DNA of 64,000 nt from Streptomyces roseoviridis (GTDB taxonomy: Bacteria; Actinomycetota; Actinomycetes; Streptomycetales; Streptomycetaceae): assembly GCF_039535235.1 (NCBI RefSeq), contig NZ_BAAAWU010000001.1, forward strand, positions 2,046,001 to 2,110,000, read 5' to 3'. Shown piece by piece: positions 46,367 to 54,333 of this stretch. The number at the start of each line of letters is the position of its first letter. Positions within the stretch are counted from its first letter, which is position 1. The position numbers and the translations under genes are program-made. The notes under the pieces were generated by a model that did not search any database, was not told where the DNA came from, and worked only from the letters and a program-made list of their open reading frames with translations.

Positions 46367-46789
46367 GTGAGCGCGATGAGCCAGGCGGCGCAGAATCTGA
46401 ACTGGTTGATCACCAACTTCGTGGACAACACCCCCGGGGTGTCCCACACGGTGGTGGTCTCCGCCGACGGCCTCCTGCTGGCGATGTCCGAGGGGTTCCC
46501 CCGGGACCGCGCCGACCAGCTGGCGGCGGTCGCGTCCGGGCTGACCTCGCTGACCGCGGGCGCGTCCCGGATCTTCGAGGGCGGTGCGGTCAACCAGACC
46601 GTCGTGGAGATGGAGCGCGGCTTCCTCTTCATCATGTCGATCTCGGACGGCTCCTCGCTGGCCGTGCTCGCCCACCCCGAGTCCGACATCGGTCTCGTGG
46701 GCTACGAGATGGCACTGCTCGTCGACCGCGCGGGAAGCGTCCTGACCCCCGACCTGCGGGCGGAACTGCAGGGAAGTCTTCTCAACTAA
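46367..46789 (+). CDS. cvnB2: Roadblock/LC7 protein CvnB2
   Basis: A 140-residue roadblock protein starting GTG (MSAMSQAAQNLNWL), one base after the cvnA2 stop. Nearly identical to CvnB1; differences cluster at GGAVNQ/GGPVAQ and at the last residue. It is expected to form a complex with the CvnA2 and CvnD2 proteins. Confidence 0.92.
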   Translation: MSAMSQAAQNLNWLITNFVDNTPGVSHTVVVSADGLLLAMSEGFPRDRADQLAAVASGLTSLTAGASRIFEGGAVNQTVVEMERGFLFIMSISDGSSLAVLAHPESDIGLVGYEMALLVDRAGSVLTPDLRAELQGSLLN

Positions 46790-46888
46790 CAGACAGACGG
46801 TGCGTTTCTCGCCACCGCACCGTAGGGTGCGGTGGCGCGGTTCCAAGGGACATGGGGCCGCGAGGCAGTCGGAGGAGGAGACGAAGAC

Positions 46889-47455
46889 GTGGGCACACCC
46901 CCGGGCGGAAGCCCTTACAACGGTTTCGACGGGCATCAGGCGCCGCTGGGCGACACCGCGCAGAACCGCTTCAACTTTCCCTCCGCCCCGAGCAGACAGG
47001 GCACCCAGCAGCCCTATCAGCAGCAGCCGCAGCCTCAGCACCCGGCCGCCGGCAGCCCGAGCGCGTCCGCCGCGCCGGGCCGCAGAGCGGGCGGTCAGGG
47101 CGCCTCGGGCGGGCACAACCCGCTCGTGCGCCCGTACGCGATGACCGGCGGCCGGACCCGGCCGCGTTACCAGCTCGCCATCGAGGCGCTGGTCAGTACG
47201 ACGGCCGATCCGGCCCGGCTGCAGGGGCAGTTGCCCGAGCACCAGCGGATCTGCCGGCTGTGCTTCGAGATCAAGTCGGTCGCGGAGATCTCGGCACTTC
47301 TCTCCATCCCCCTCGGCGTTGCCCGGATTCTCGTCGCCGACCTGGCCGAGGCCGGACTTGTCGCCATCCACCAGCCCGGCGGCGACGAGGCCGCCGGCGG
47401 TCAGCCAGACGTGACACTGCTCGAAAGGGTGCTCAGTGGACTTCGCAAGCTCTAG
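46889..47455 (+). CDS. cvnC2: DUF742 protein CvnC2
   Basis: A 188-residue DUF742 protein. GTG at 46889 behind GGAGGAGGAG gives VGTPPGGSPYNGF; a 19-codon longer frame exists without a better site. An N-terminal Gln/Pro/Ala-rich linker of about 70 residues is longer than in CvnC1, followed by the same LVRPYAMTGGRTRPRYQ domain with CRLC. The last 45 bases of both cvnC genes are identical. It overlaps cvnD2 by 20 bases. Confidence 0.91.
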   Translation: MGTPPGGSPYNGFDGHQAPLGDTAQNRFNFPSAPSRQGTQQPYQQQPQPQHPAAGSPSASAAPGRRAGGQGASGGHNPLVRPYAMTGGRTRPRYQLAIEALVSTTADPARLQGQLPEHQRICRLCFEIKSVAEISALLSIPLGVARILVADLAEAGLVAIHQPGGDEAAGGQPDVTLLERVLSGLRKL

Positions 47456-48017
47456 CGGCGGCGCGACCCGTTCAACCACCAGCGCGAAGATCGTGGTGGC
47501 GGGTGGCTTCGGCGTGGGCAAGACCACATTCGTCGGCGCCGTCTCCGAGATCAACCCGCTGCGAACCGAGGCCGTGATGACGTCCGCGTCCGCGGGCATC
47601 GACGACCTCACCCACACGGGCGACAAGACGACGACGACTGTCGCCATGGACTTCGGCCGCATCACCCTGGACCAGGACCTGATCCTGTACCTCTTCGGTA
47701 CGCCCGGTCAGGACCGCTTCTGGTTCATGTGGGACGACCTGGTCCGCGGTGCCATCGGCGCCGTGGTGCTGGTCGACACCCGGCGTCTCGCCGACTGCTT
47801 CCCGGCGGTCGACTACTTCGAGAACTCGGGCCTGCCGTTCGTCATCGCCCTCAACGGCTTCGACGGCCACCAGCCGTACACCCCCGACGAGGTCCGCGAG
47901 GCCCTCCAGATCGGTCCCGACACCCCCATCATCACCACCGACGCCCGCCACCGCGCGGACGCCAAGAGCGCGCTCATCACCCTCGTCGAGCACGCCCTCA
48001 TGGCCCGCCTGCGGTAG
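47436..48017 (+). CDS. cvnD2: Conservon small GTPase CvnD2
   Basis: A 193-residue Ras-like GTPase with GGFGVGKTT, GTPGQDRFW and NGFD motifs. It is almost identical to CvnD1 (a few substitutions plus a short N-terminal indel) and coupled to cvnC2 by overlap. A strong hairpin follows at 48033-48074, so the downstream kinase operon has its own transcription unit or receives readthrough. Confidence 0.93.
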   Translation: MDFASSSGGATRSTTSAKIVVAGGFGVGKTTFVGAVSEINPLRTEAVMTSASAGIDDLTHTGDKTTTTVAMDFGRITLDQDLILYLFGTPGQDRFWFMWDDLVRGAIGAVVLVDTRRLADCFPAVDYFENSGLPFVIALNGFDGHQPYTPDEVREALQIGPDTPIITTDARHRADAKSALITLVEHALMARLR

Positions 48018-48032
48018 TTGTCCCCGGCGTTC

Positions 48033-48074
48033 GCCGAAGGCCGCGTCCCCGTCCCGGGGAACGCGGCCTTCGGC
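48033..48074 (+). terminator. Terminator of the second conservon
   Basis: GCCGAAGGCCGCGT (48033-48046) pairs with ACGCGGCCTTCGGC (48061-48074), plus additional inner G-C pairs. It begins 16 bases after the cvnD2 stop. Confidence 0.85.
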
Positions 48075-48180
48075 TTGTGGCCCCCCGCCGCCGGCTCGTG
48101 CCCCCGCCGCCGTCCCCGGCGAAACCGCCCGCCGGGTGCGGCGCGTCCAGTACGTTGTACGCGGACCCGGGGGGGTGGGG

Positions 48181-49275
48181 ATGGGCTGGCCGGACGCGTC
48201 GGGCACGTCGAGGGCACCGGACGGTGTGCGCCGGATCGGGCGTTTCACGATCGAGGAGACGCTGGGCCGGGGCGGGATGGGCAAGGTCTACCTGTGCCGT
48301 ACGCCCGCCGGACTCCGGCTCGCGGTCAAGGTGATCCGCAAGGACCTGGCCGACGACCACGACATCCGGGTGCGGTTCAACCGCGAGGTCGACGCCCTGC
48401 TCGGGGTGCGCAGCCCGTACACGCTGCCGGTGTACGCGGCCGAGACCGTTCGGCCACCGCTCTGGCTCGCCGCCCGGTACGTGGAGGGGCCCACCCTGGA
48501 CGCCCACGTCCGCGCCCGGGGGCCGTTGCCCGAGCGGCGGGTCGCGGAGCTGGGGGCGATGCTGGCGGAGGCGCTGTCCGACGTGCACGCCCACGGGGTG
48601 ATCCACCGGGACCTCAAGCCCACCAACATCATCCTGGAGGGCGGGGAGCCCCGGCTCATCGACTTCGGGATCGCCCGGTCGGCCGGTGTGACCCGCGGCC
48701 TGACCATCCCCGGTTCGCCCCTCGGCACGCACGGCTACATGCCGCGCGAACAGCTACAGGGGGACGAACCGACGCCCGCGGTCGACGTGTTCGCGCTCGG
48801 CGCCGTCCTGGTGTTCGCGGCCACCGGCCATCCGCCGTACGGCCACGGACTGCCCGCGAGCCTGCGGATCCACCAGGGCGAGCCGCCCCGGCTGACCGGA
48901 GTCCCGCCCTCGCTCGTGGACGTCGTGGCCGCCTGTCTGTCGGCCGCGCCGGCCGACCGCCCGGCGCCGGAGGCGATCATGGCGGCGCTCCACGAGGTCG
49001 CGCGCGAGGACTCCCCCGCCCCGCCCGCACCACGCGACGCGCCCGCCCCGCCGGTCTTGTCCGCCACGCCCGGCTCGCCCGCGACGCCCGCCGCGCCGGG
49101 CCGGGACCCGCGGGCCCGCACCCTCCCCGTGTCCGATCCACCGCACCACTGCCACGTGCCGGTGCCGCCGGCCGCCGGCGAGGGGTGCGCCCTGCGGCCG
49201 GTCGCGGCCCGACTGCTCGCCTCGGGGATGTCGCGTCCCCTCATCAGGAAGGCGGTTCTGCAACATGCCCGTTGA
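48181..49275 (+). CDS. Soluble Hanks-type Ser/Thr protein kinase
   Basis: A 364-residue kinase, first gene of a six-gene operon. The Gly-loop is GRGGMGKVY (29-37), the catalytic Lys is K50 in AVKVI, HRDLKPTN puts Asp144 and Asn149 in place, and DFG is intact at 161-163, so it should be active. The kinase domain ends near residue 275. The tail is Pro/Ala-rich, with no PASTA repeats and no membrane helix, unlike PknB. The ATG at 48181 lies behind a G-rich tract. It overlaps the next gene by 11 bases. Confidence 0.92.
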   Translation: MGWPDASGTSRAPDGVRRIGRFTIEETLGRGGMGKVYLCRTPAGLRLAVKVIRKDLADDHDIRVRFNREVDALLGVRSPYTLPVYAAETVRPPLWLAARYVEGPTLDAHVRARGPLPERRVAELGAMLAEALSDVHAHGVIHRDLKPTNIILEGGEPRLIDFGIARSAGVTRGLTIPGSPLGTHGYMPREQLQGDEPTPAVDVFALGAVLVFAATGHPPYGHGLPASLRIHQGEPPRLTGVPPSLVDVVAACLSAAPADRPAPEAIMAALHEVAREDSPAPPAPRDAPAPPVLSATPGSPATPAAPGRDPRARTLPVSDPPHHCHVPVPPAAGEGCALRPVAARLLASGMSRPLIRKAVLQHAR

Positions 49276-49741
49276 GCCCGTGGTCGAACTGCGCGAGGGC
49301 TGGGAGTCGTTGGTCCGCGCCTGGGCGCGGCGGCGCGGCGAGCAGGTCCACAGCGAGGACGGCGCGCTGTACCTCCAGACGAAGGCCGGGGGCCCGTCCG
49401 GGACCCGTCTCACCGTGGACATCAGCCCGGCGGCCGGTTCGCTCGTGGTGGCCGTCACCGACGGGACGCTGGTCCCGCCGGACCGGCTGGCCCCGACGGC
49501 CGCGGCCGCGACCGCGTGGAACGCCCACGAGGTGACCCCGGCCGCCGTCCTCGGCGACGCCCGCAGCGACGAGCCCCTGCTCTCCGCGGTCCTCGCGCTG
49601 CCCCTGGTCTCGCACCTGTCCGTCCCCGGGTTCGCGGCGACGCTGGACACGCTCCTCGAGCGGGCGGTGCGGCTGCTGCGCGAGTGCCATGACCTGGGAT
49701 TCGTTCTGCGGAGCGACGATGACCTCGCCACGCGGGACTGA
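49265..49741 (+). CDS. YbjN-like protein in kinase/phosphatase operon
   Basis: A 158-residue protein with the two-half alpha/beta pattern of the YbjN/type III secretion chaperone-like fold: an N-terminal helix, strands around GALYLQTKA, TRLTVDISPAAGSLVVAVTDG, then a C-terminal helix. This is fold-level similarity only. In related systems such proteins bind partner peptides. It overlaps the kinase (11 bases) and the next gene (23 bases), so it is translated as part of the operon. Confidence 0.6.
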   Translation: MPVEPVVELREGWESLVRAWARRRGEQVHSEDGALYLQTKAGGPSGTRLTVDISPAAGSLVVAVTDGTLVPPDRLAPTAAAATAWNAHEVTPAAVLGDARSDEPLLSAVLALPLVSHLSVPGFAATLDTLLERAVRLLRECHDLGFVLRSDDDLATRD

Positions 49742-50849
49742 CGCCGTGGAGTCGGCAGCCGTCGTCCTGGCGGTCGCGGTGGTGCCCATGGCGGCGCTGC
49801 TCGTCGTGCTGTGGGCGAGCACGGGTTCCTGGCTCACGGGCCCCCGCCGGCACGCGGACGACCACGAACGGCCCGACCGTCGCCGGGCGGAAGAGCGCCG
49901 GGCGGAAGACCGCAGGGCGGAAGAGCGCCGGGCTGAGGAACGACGGATCGAAGAACGCCGGGCCGCCGAACGCCGGACGGACGAGGAACGACGGATCGAA
50001 GAACGCCGCGCCGCCGAACGCCGGACCGAGGAGCGCCGGGCCGCCGAACGCCGGACGGACGAGCGGCGGGCGGGTGAACGCCCGGCCCGGCCGTGGGAGT
50101 CCGGGGGCCGGGCGCCCGGGCCGGGCCGGGCCGGGCGACAGGAGCCCGACCCCCGCCAGGCGTACGGGAGTCAGGGGCAGGAGCAGGGGCAGGGCACGGC
50201 TCCTCCGGACCCGTACCGGAGCCCTTCCGGTCCGCCGCCCCGGCTGCTGCGGGACGACGTCGAGCGGCTCATGGCCGGCCCGCGCGCGCTCCTGAACAAC
50301 GTGCTCGACGCGACCGCCTCCCTGCTGCCGCACCGCACGACGCCGCCGCCGGACCCCGCGGCGCGGGCGGAGGCCGACGGCGCGGCCGGGCCGGGGGCCG
50401 ATGCCGGAACCCCGCCCGGCGCGACGCCGGGGACCGGGCCGGGGGCCGGGTCCGAGGCGGCGTCGCGGCTCGACACGGAGCCGGGACCGGGGTCCGGTCC
50501 GGGAGCGGGCACCAGGGCGGGACCAGGCGCGGCGACGGTGCCGGAGCCGTGGGCCGTCCCCGCGGCCCGTCGCCCCGCCCTGCCGGCCACGGCCGCACCG
50601 ACCGCTCCGGCCGGCCCGCCCCCACGGGCCGCCGAGGGCGACACCCTCGCCCTCGGCTCCGGGCAGCGGATCGTCGTCAGCGCCGCGACCTGGCTGCGCC
50701 CCGACGGATACGTGGAGTGGGAGGGCGCCCTGTGCCGGGCCCGCTGGCTGGGGCCCGCGTCGGCCTACCCCCGCCCCGGCGACCTGGTCCGCGTCACCCT
50801 CGATCCGGCCCTCGACCCGCCGCTGCTCCTGGCCGGCCCGCTCCACTGA
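49719..50849 (+). CDS. Single-pass membrane protein with Arg/Glu repeat and NfeD-like C-terminal domain
   Basis: A 376-residue protein. Residues about 9-33 form one membrane helix (VVLAVAVVPMAALLVVLW). Next is an uninterrupted charged run of about 75 residues built of RRAEE and ERRAA units, likely a single long helix, then a Pro/Gly/Ala-rich linker. The C-terminal roughly 70 residues (SGQRIVVSAATWLRPDGYVEWEGALCRARWLG to LVRVTLDPALDPPLLLAG) look like an NfeD/OB-type beta-barrel. The topology suggests a membrane scaffold reaching into the cytoplasm. ATG at 49719 is chosen because it gives a short N-terminus before the helix. No function is known to me. Confidence 0.7.
   Translation: MTSPRGTDAVESAAVVLAVAVVPMAALLVVLWASTGSWLTGPRRHADDHERPDRRRAEERRAEDRRAEERRAEERRIEERRAAERRTDEERRIEERRAAERRTEERRAAERRTDERRAGERPARPWESGGRAPGPGRAGRQEPDPRQAYGSQGQEQGQGTAPPDPYRSPSGPPPRLLRDDVERLMAGPRALLNNVLDATASLLPHRTTPPPDPAARAEADGAAGPGADAGTPPGATPGTGPGAGSEAASRLDTEPGPGSGPGAGTRAGPGAATVPEPWAVPAARRPALPATAAPTAPAGPPPRAAEGDTLALGSGQRIVVSAATWLRPDGYVEWEGALCRARWLGPASAYPRPGDLVRVTLDPALDPPLLLAGPLH
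49935..50057. repeat. 48/45-bp direct repeats coding for the Arg/Glu helix
   Basis: The unit beginning GAGGAACGACGGATCGAAG occurs at 49935 and 49983, and a shorter diverged copy (GAGGAGCGCCGG) at 50028. Unit lengths are 48 and 45 bases, so the reading frame is kept. Recombination between copies could vary helix length between strains. Confidence 0.75.
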
Positions 50850-50895
50850 ACCACCGCGCGACCCCCGTCCCCGTCCTTCGCTCCACGGAGTAGCC

Positions 50896-51684
50896 GTGTT
50901 CCCCACCGCAAGTCCCGACGAAGCCCCGCTCCCCGTGCCGTACATGGGCTTCGAGTTCGACAGTGCCCAGCGCCTGCCGCTCCTGCTGTGTCTGGACACC
51001 TCCTCGTCCCTGACGCAGAGCGGCGCCATCGGCGCGCTCAACGACGCCCTCACCTCCTGGGCGGAGAGCCTGGCCAACGACATGGCGCTGAGCGCCGCCG
51101 TCGATGTCGCCGTGATCACGTTCGGGGGCGTCGAGGGCATCACCGTCTGGCAGGGCGCCACCCCGCTCGGCGCCGTCGCGCCGAAGTGGCCGCACAGCCC
51201 GTTCGTGCCCGCCAACGAGTTCCGTCCGCCGGTGCTGCGCGCCCACGGGGTGACGCTCCTGGACCGGGCGCTGCACCTGGCCATGGAGGTCGTCGCCGAC
51301 TACAAGGCGGGGCTGCGCGCGGAGGGCCTCACCTACTACCGCCCGCAGATCTGCGTGGTCACCGACGGCGCCCCCAGCGACGAGCAGGGCCGGTTCTCGC
51401 ACGCCTACCGCGAGCTGCTGCCGGAGCTGCGCAAGGCGGAGCGGGAACAGCGGTTCCGGCTCTTCGCGGTCGGGGTGGGCGAGCGGCACGCCGGTGCGGA
51501 GGAGGTGCTCAAGGAGCTCGCCCCGCACTACCACGCCTGGCTGGACGGCTTCCCCTTCGCCGAGCTGCTCACGGCGATGTCGCACAGCGCCCGGGCCACC
51601 CAGGGCGGCGCGGCCGAGGCCGAGTTCCAGGAGATCTTCGCCCGGCTCAAGCGCCGGCGCGGCGGTGGGCAGGTCCCCGCGTGA
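50896..51684 (+). CDS. TerY-like von Willebrand factor A protein
   Basis: A 262-residue vWA-domain protein. The metal-ion-dependent adhesion site is complete: DTSSS (Asp34, Ser36, Ser38), the Thr of HGVTLLDRA, and the Asp of VVTDGAP. The TerY type usually lies with PP2C and a kinase in the same operon, as here. It is cytoplasmic, with no signal peptide. GTG at 50896 behind CACGGAG. The stop overlaps the PP2C start as GTGA. Confidence 0.88.
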   Translation: MFPTASPDEAPLPVPYMGFEFDSAQRLPLLLCLDTSSSLTQSGAIGALNDALTSWAESLANDMALSAAVDVAVITFGGVEGITVWQGATPLGAVAPKWPHSPFVPANEFRPPVLRAHGVTLLDRALHLAMEVVADYKAGLRAEGLTYYRPQICVVTDGAPSDEQGRFSHAYRELLPELRKAEREQRFRLFAVGVGERHAGAEEVLKELAPHYHAWLDGFPFAELLTAMSHSARATQGGAAEAEFQEIFARLKRRRGGGQVPA

Positions 51685-52565
51685 GGGGGCGGGACCGGCC
51701 GTCGTCCCGGTGGCGGGTGCACGACATCAGCTCCCGGGGCTACCGGCACATCCAGGACGACACGCCCTGTCAGGACGCCTGGGACCGGCTGGAGACCCCG
51801 GGCGGTCTGGTGCTCGCGGTGGCGGACGGGGCGGGCAGCGCGCCCCGGTCCGGCGAGGGCGCGCGGGAGGCGGTACGGCTCGCGGTGGAGGCGTTCGCGC
51901 CGGTGGCGGCGCCGTGGCAGCGGATCGGCGGCGCACGGCTGTGCCGGGAGCGGATGACCGAGGCGTTCCGGGAGGTCCGGTCCTCCTTCCTGCGCTGGTG
52001 CGAGGGCCCGCCGGGGCCGTACGCGACCACGCTGACGGTGGTGGTGGCCGCCGAAGGCTGGCTGGGGCAGGCCTCGGTCGGCGACGGTCTCGTGCTCGTC
52101 CGGGCGGTACCGGTCGGCGGTCCGCGGGGCGGCCCGGCGGGGCCTGCGGAAAGCGGCCCGTACGCGAGCGGAACCGCCGGCCCCGGCGGGGGCACGGCGG
52201 CGCCCTCGTACCATCTGCTGCCGCGGGCGCACACCGGCAGCGAGTACGCGAACGAGACCGTCTTCCTCGGCTCCACCACCGCCCTCGGCCGGCTCCGGGT
52301 CGACTGCGTCCGCGACGACGCCATCGACGGGGTGCTGCTGTCCACGGACGGTCTGACCCAGGCGCTGCTGCGGCGGGCGCCCGCCGGCCCGCCGCTGCCC
52401 CACGACGCCTTCCTCGGCCATCTCTTCGACCGGCTCGGCCGGTCCGACTACGACCACGACGAGGAGGAGCGCCGGCTCGGGGACTTCCTCGCCTCCGACC
52501 AGATCACCCGTGTGACCGGGGACGACAAGACTCTCCTGTGGGCGATACGACATGACGACCACTGA
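51681..52565 (+). CDS. PP2C-family protein phosphatase
   Basis: A 294-residue metal-dependent Ser/Thr phosphatase. The metal-binding motifs are present: QDDTPCQDAW near the N-terminus, VADGAGS (in place of DGxGG), GDG in QASVGDGLVLV, STDGL and GDDKTLLWA near the end. The middle has a Gly/Pro-rich insertion (PRGGPAGPAES). No membrane segment. It starts at GTG overlapping the vWA stop by four bases and overlaps the next kinase by 14 bases. It should oppose the kinases of the operon. Confidence 0.9.
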   Translation: MRGRDRPSSRWRVHDISSRGYRHIQDDTPCQDAWDRLETPGGLVLAVADGAGSAPRSGEGAREAVRLAVEAFAPVAAPWQRIGGARLCRERMTEAFREVRSSFLRWCEGPPGPYATTLTVVVAAEGWLGQASVGDGLVLVRAVPVGGPRGGPAGPAESGPYASGTAGPGGGTAAPSYHLLPRAHTGSEYANETVFLGSTTALGRLRVDCVRDDAIDGVLLSTDGLTQALLRRAPAGPPLPHDAFLGHLFDRLGRSDYDHDEEERRLGDFLASDQITRVTGDDKTLLWAIRHDDH

Positions 52566-54054
52566 CGACTCCACCGACGGCTCGGGCCTCGCGGACGGCC
52601 TCGACCTGACCCTCGGCGACGGCACCCGGATCAGCCGTACGGGCAAGGCGCTCGGCACCGGCGGTCAGGGCAGCGTCTGGGCGCTCGCGGAGCGTTCCGA
52701 CCTCGCCGGCAAGATCTACGACCGGGCCCCCGACGACGCCCAGCTGCGCCGGCTCGCCGCGATGCTGCGGGCCGACCCGCTGGCCGGCGAGCGGCTCGCC
52801 CCCGGACAGCCGCCGATGCTGGTGTGGCCGGTCCAGCTGATCGAGGCGGGCGGACGGGCCATCGGCTACGGGATGCCGCTCGTGGACCTCACGGTGCAGA
52901 CCCCGCTCAACGGGGTGCTCCAGAAGCAGGTGCGGCTGCGCCGCTTCGAGGGGCGGGCGCACTGGAAGTTCCTGCTCGGGGTCGCGGCCAACCTCGCGTA
53001 CATGACCGCGGAGCTGCACCACCGCGGTTTCGTGGTGGGCGACCTGTCCGACCGGAACGCCGTCGTCGACCCGCGCGGCTACGTCACGCTCCTGGACTGC
53101 GACTCCTTCGCCTTCACGGACACCATGACCGGCGAGTTCTTCGGCTGTGACGTCTTCACCGACGACTACGCGGCGCCGGAGCGGCACCGCGGGGAGCAGG
53201 CCACCCGGCACTCGGACGACTTCGCGCTCGCCGTCCTCGTCTACCAGCTGCTCACCGCGGGCAACCACCCCTTCGACGGGGCCCCGCTGAACGGCTCCGC
53301 CGAGGCCACCCGCAAGGACAACATCGTGGCCGGCACGTCCTTCCTGGTGGAGCCGGCCCGGGTGCGCGTCCCGGCCCGGCTGCTGCCGCCCGAGGTGCAG
53401 CCGCCCGCGGTGCTGCGGCTGGCCCGGGAGGCGTTCGGGCCGGGACTCAGGGATCCGGCCCGGCGGCCTTCGTCGGCGCGGTGGCTCCAGGCCCTGGACG
53501 AGGCCCGCGAGTCGGTGGTGACCTGCGCGGCCGTGCCGGAGCACCACTACGGAGGGCACCTGTCCGACTGTCCGTGGTGTGCTCGGGTCGGGGCGGGGCA
53601 GTCCGACCCGTTCGTGGACGGCCGGGCCGGGACGAGGGCGTCGGCCCAGCGGCCCGGCGGCTCCACGTCGGCCTCCCGGCCCTCCTCCGCCTCGTCGTCC
53701 GCCTCCGCCTCGTCGTCCGCCTCGACCTCGTCGTCCGCCTCCGCCTCGACCTCGTCCGCCACGTCGGCTTCCGGGTCCGGGTCCTCCGCCCCTCCCCCGA
53801 GGACCAAGCCCACCCCGACGTCCGCGTCGAAGCCGAAGCCCCGTCCCGCCCCGCCGTCGAAGCCGAGGCCGAAGCCGGACTCGGACGGGAACGGGAAGGC
53901 GCAGGGCGCCCCCGAGCCGGCCGGGAAGACCGCCCCCCAGCCCGCCACCAACGGCGAGATGGCGCTCGGCTGTGCGATCTTCGCGCTGGCCGCCGGTGTC
54001 GTGGTCGCGGTGATCTGGGGTCTGATCGTGCTGATCCAGGGGCTTCTCAAATAG
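52552..54054 (+). CDS. Atypical kinase with zinc knuckle and C-terminal membrane anchor
   Basis: A 500-residue protein. The kinase-like domain has GTGGQGSVW (35-43), the ATP Lys K54 in LAGKIYD, the catalytic loop GDLSDRN with Asp164 and Asn169 (lacking the usual His-Arg before Asp), and LDCDSF in place of DFG with Asp182. Similar altered motifs occur in the kinases of TerY-P operons, which appear active. A Zn-knuckle-like HHYGGHLSDCPWCAR follows (about 330-345), then Ser/Pro-rich disordered sequence and a C-terminal membrane helix (about 472-495, MALGCAIFALAAGVVVAVIW). The protein is thus tail-anchored, with its kinase facing the cytoplasm. It is the last gene of the operon; a terminator follows. 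Confidence 0.85.
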   Translation: MTTTDDSTDGSGLADGLDLTLGDGTRISRTGKALGTGGQGSVWALAERSDLAGKIYDRAPDDAQLRRLAAMLRADPLAGERLAPGQPPMLVWPVQLIEAGGRAIGYGMPLVDLTVQTPLNGVLQKQVRLRRFEGRAHWKFLLGVAANLAYMTAELHHRGFVVGDLSDRNAVVDPRGYVTLLDCDSFAFTDTMTGEFFGCDVFTDDYAAPERHRGEQATRHSDDFALAVLVYQLLTAGNHPFDGAPLNGSAEATRKDNIVAGTSFLVEPARVRVPARLLPPEVQPPAVLRLAREAFGPGLRDPARRPSSARWLQALDEARESVVTCAAVPEHHYGGHLSDCPWCARVGAGQSDPFVDGRAGTRASAQRPGGSTSASRPSSASSSASASSSASTSSSASASTSSATSASGSGSSAPPPRTKPTPTSASKPKPRPAPPSKPRPKPDSDGNGKAQGAPEPAGKTAPQPATNGEMALGCAIFALAAGVVVAVIWGLIVLIQGLLK

Positions 54055-54060
54055 AAGGAG

Positions 54061-54097
54061 GAGGGCCGGACCCCGGTCTCCCCGGGGTCCGGCCCTC
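54061..54097. terminator. Terminator of the kinase/phosphatase operon
   Basis: A perfect 16-bp stem (54061-54076 with 54082-54097) around TCTCC, six bases after the last stop. It also faces the end of accE. Confidence 0.85.
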
Positions 54098-54117
54098 TCT
54101 CCGTGGGCGTGGCGGCG

Positions 54118-54318
54118 TCAGCGCCAGCTGTGCGGCGCGCGGAAGCCGTTCTCGCGCTCCAGGCGGCGCCAGCCGGCCGTCGAGCGGCCGCGGTGGGCGG
54201 GCTCGGCGGGGGTGGCGGCGGCGCGGGCGAGCAGGACCGCGGTGATGGCGGCCAGCTCCTCGGGCTCGGCGTGGCCCTTCTCGACGCGGAGAAGGCTGGC
54301 GGTGGCGGGCGTGGTCAC
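54118..54318 (-). CDS. accE: Acyl-CoA carboxylase epsilon subunit
   Basis: A 66-residue protein with LLRVEKGHAEPEELAAITAVLLARAA, the conserved helix of the actinobacterial epsilon subunit, and an Arg/Trp-rich C-terminal tail (GWRRLERENGF, SWR). Epsilon docks the biotin-bearing alpha subunit to the beta core and increases activity. Starts at GTG, 15 bases after the accB stop. Confidence 0.9.
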   Translation of the reverse strand: MTTPATASLLRVEKGHAEPEELAAITAVLLARAAATPAEPAHRGRSTAGWRRLERENGFRAPHSWR

Positions 54319-54333
54319 GTGGGTGGGCTCCTC

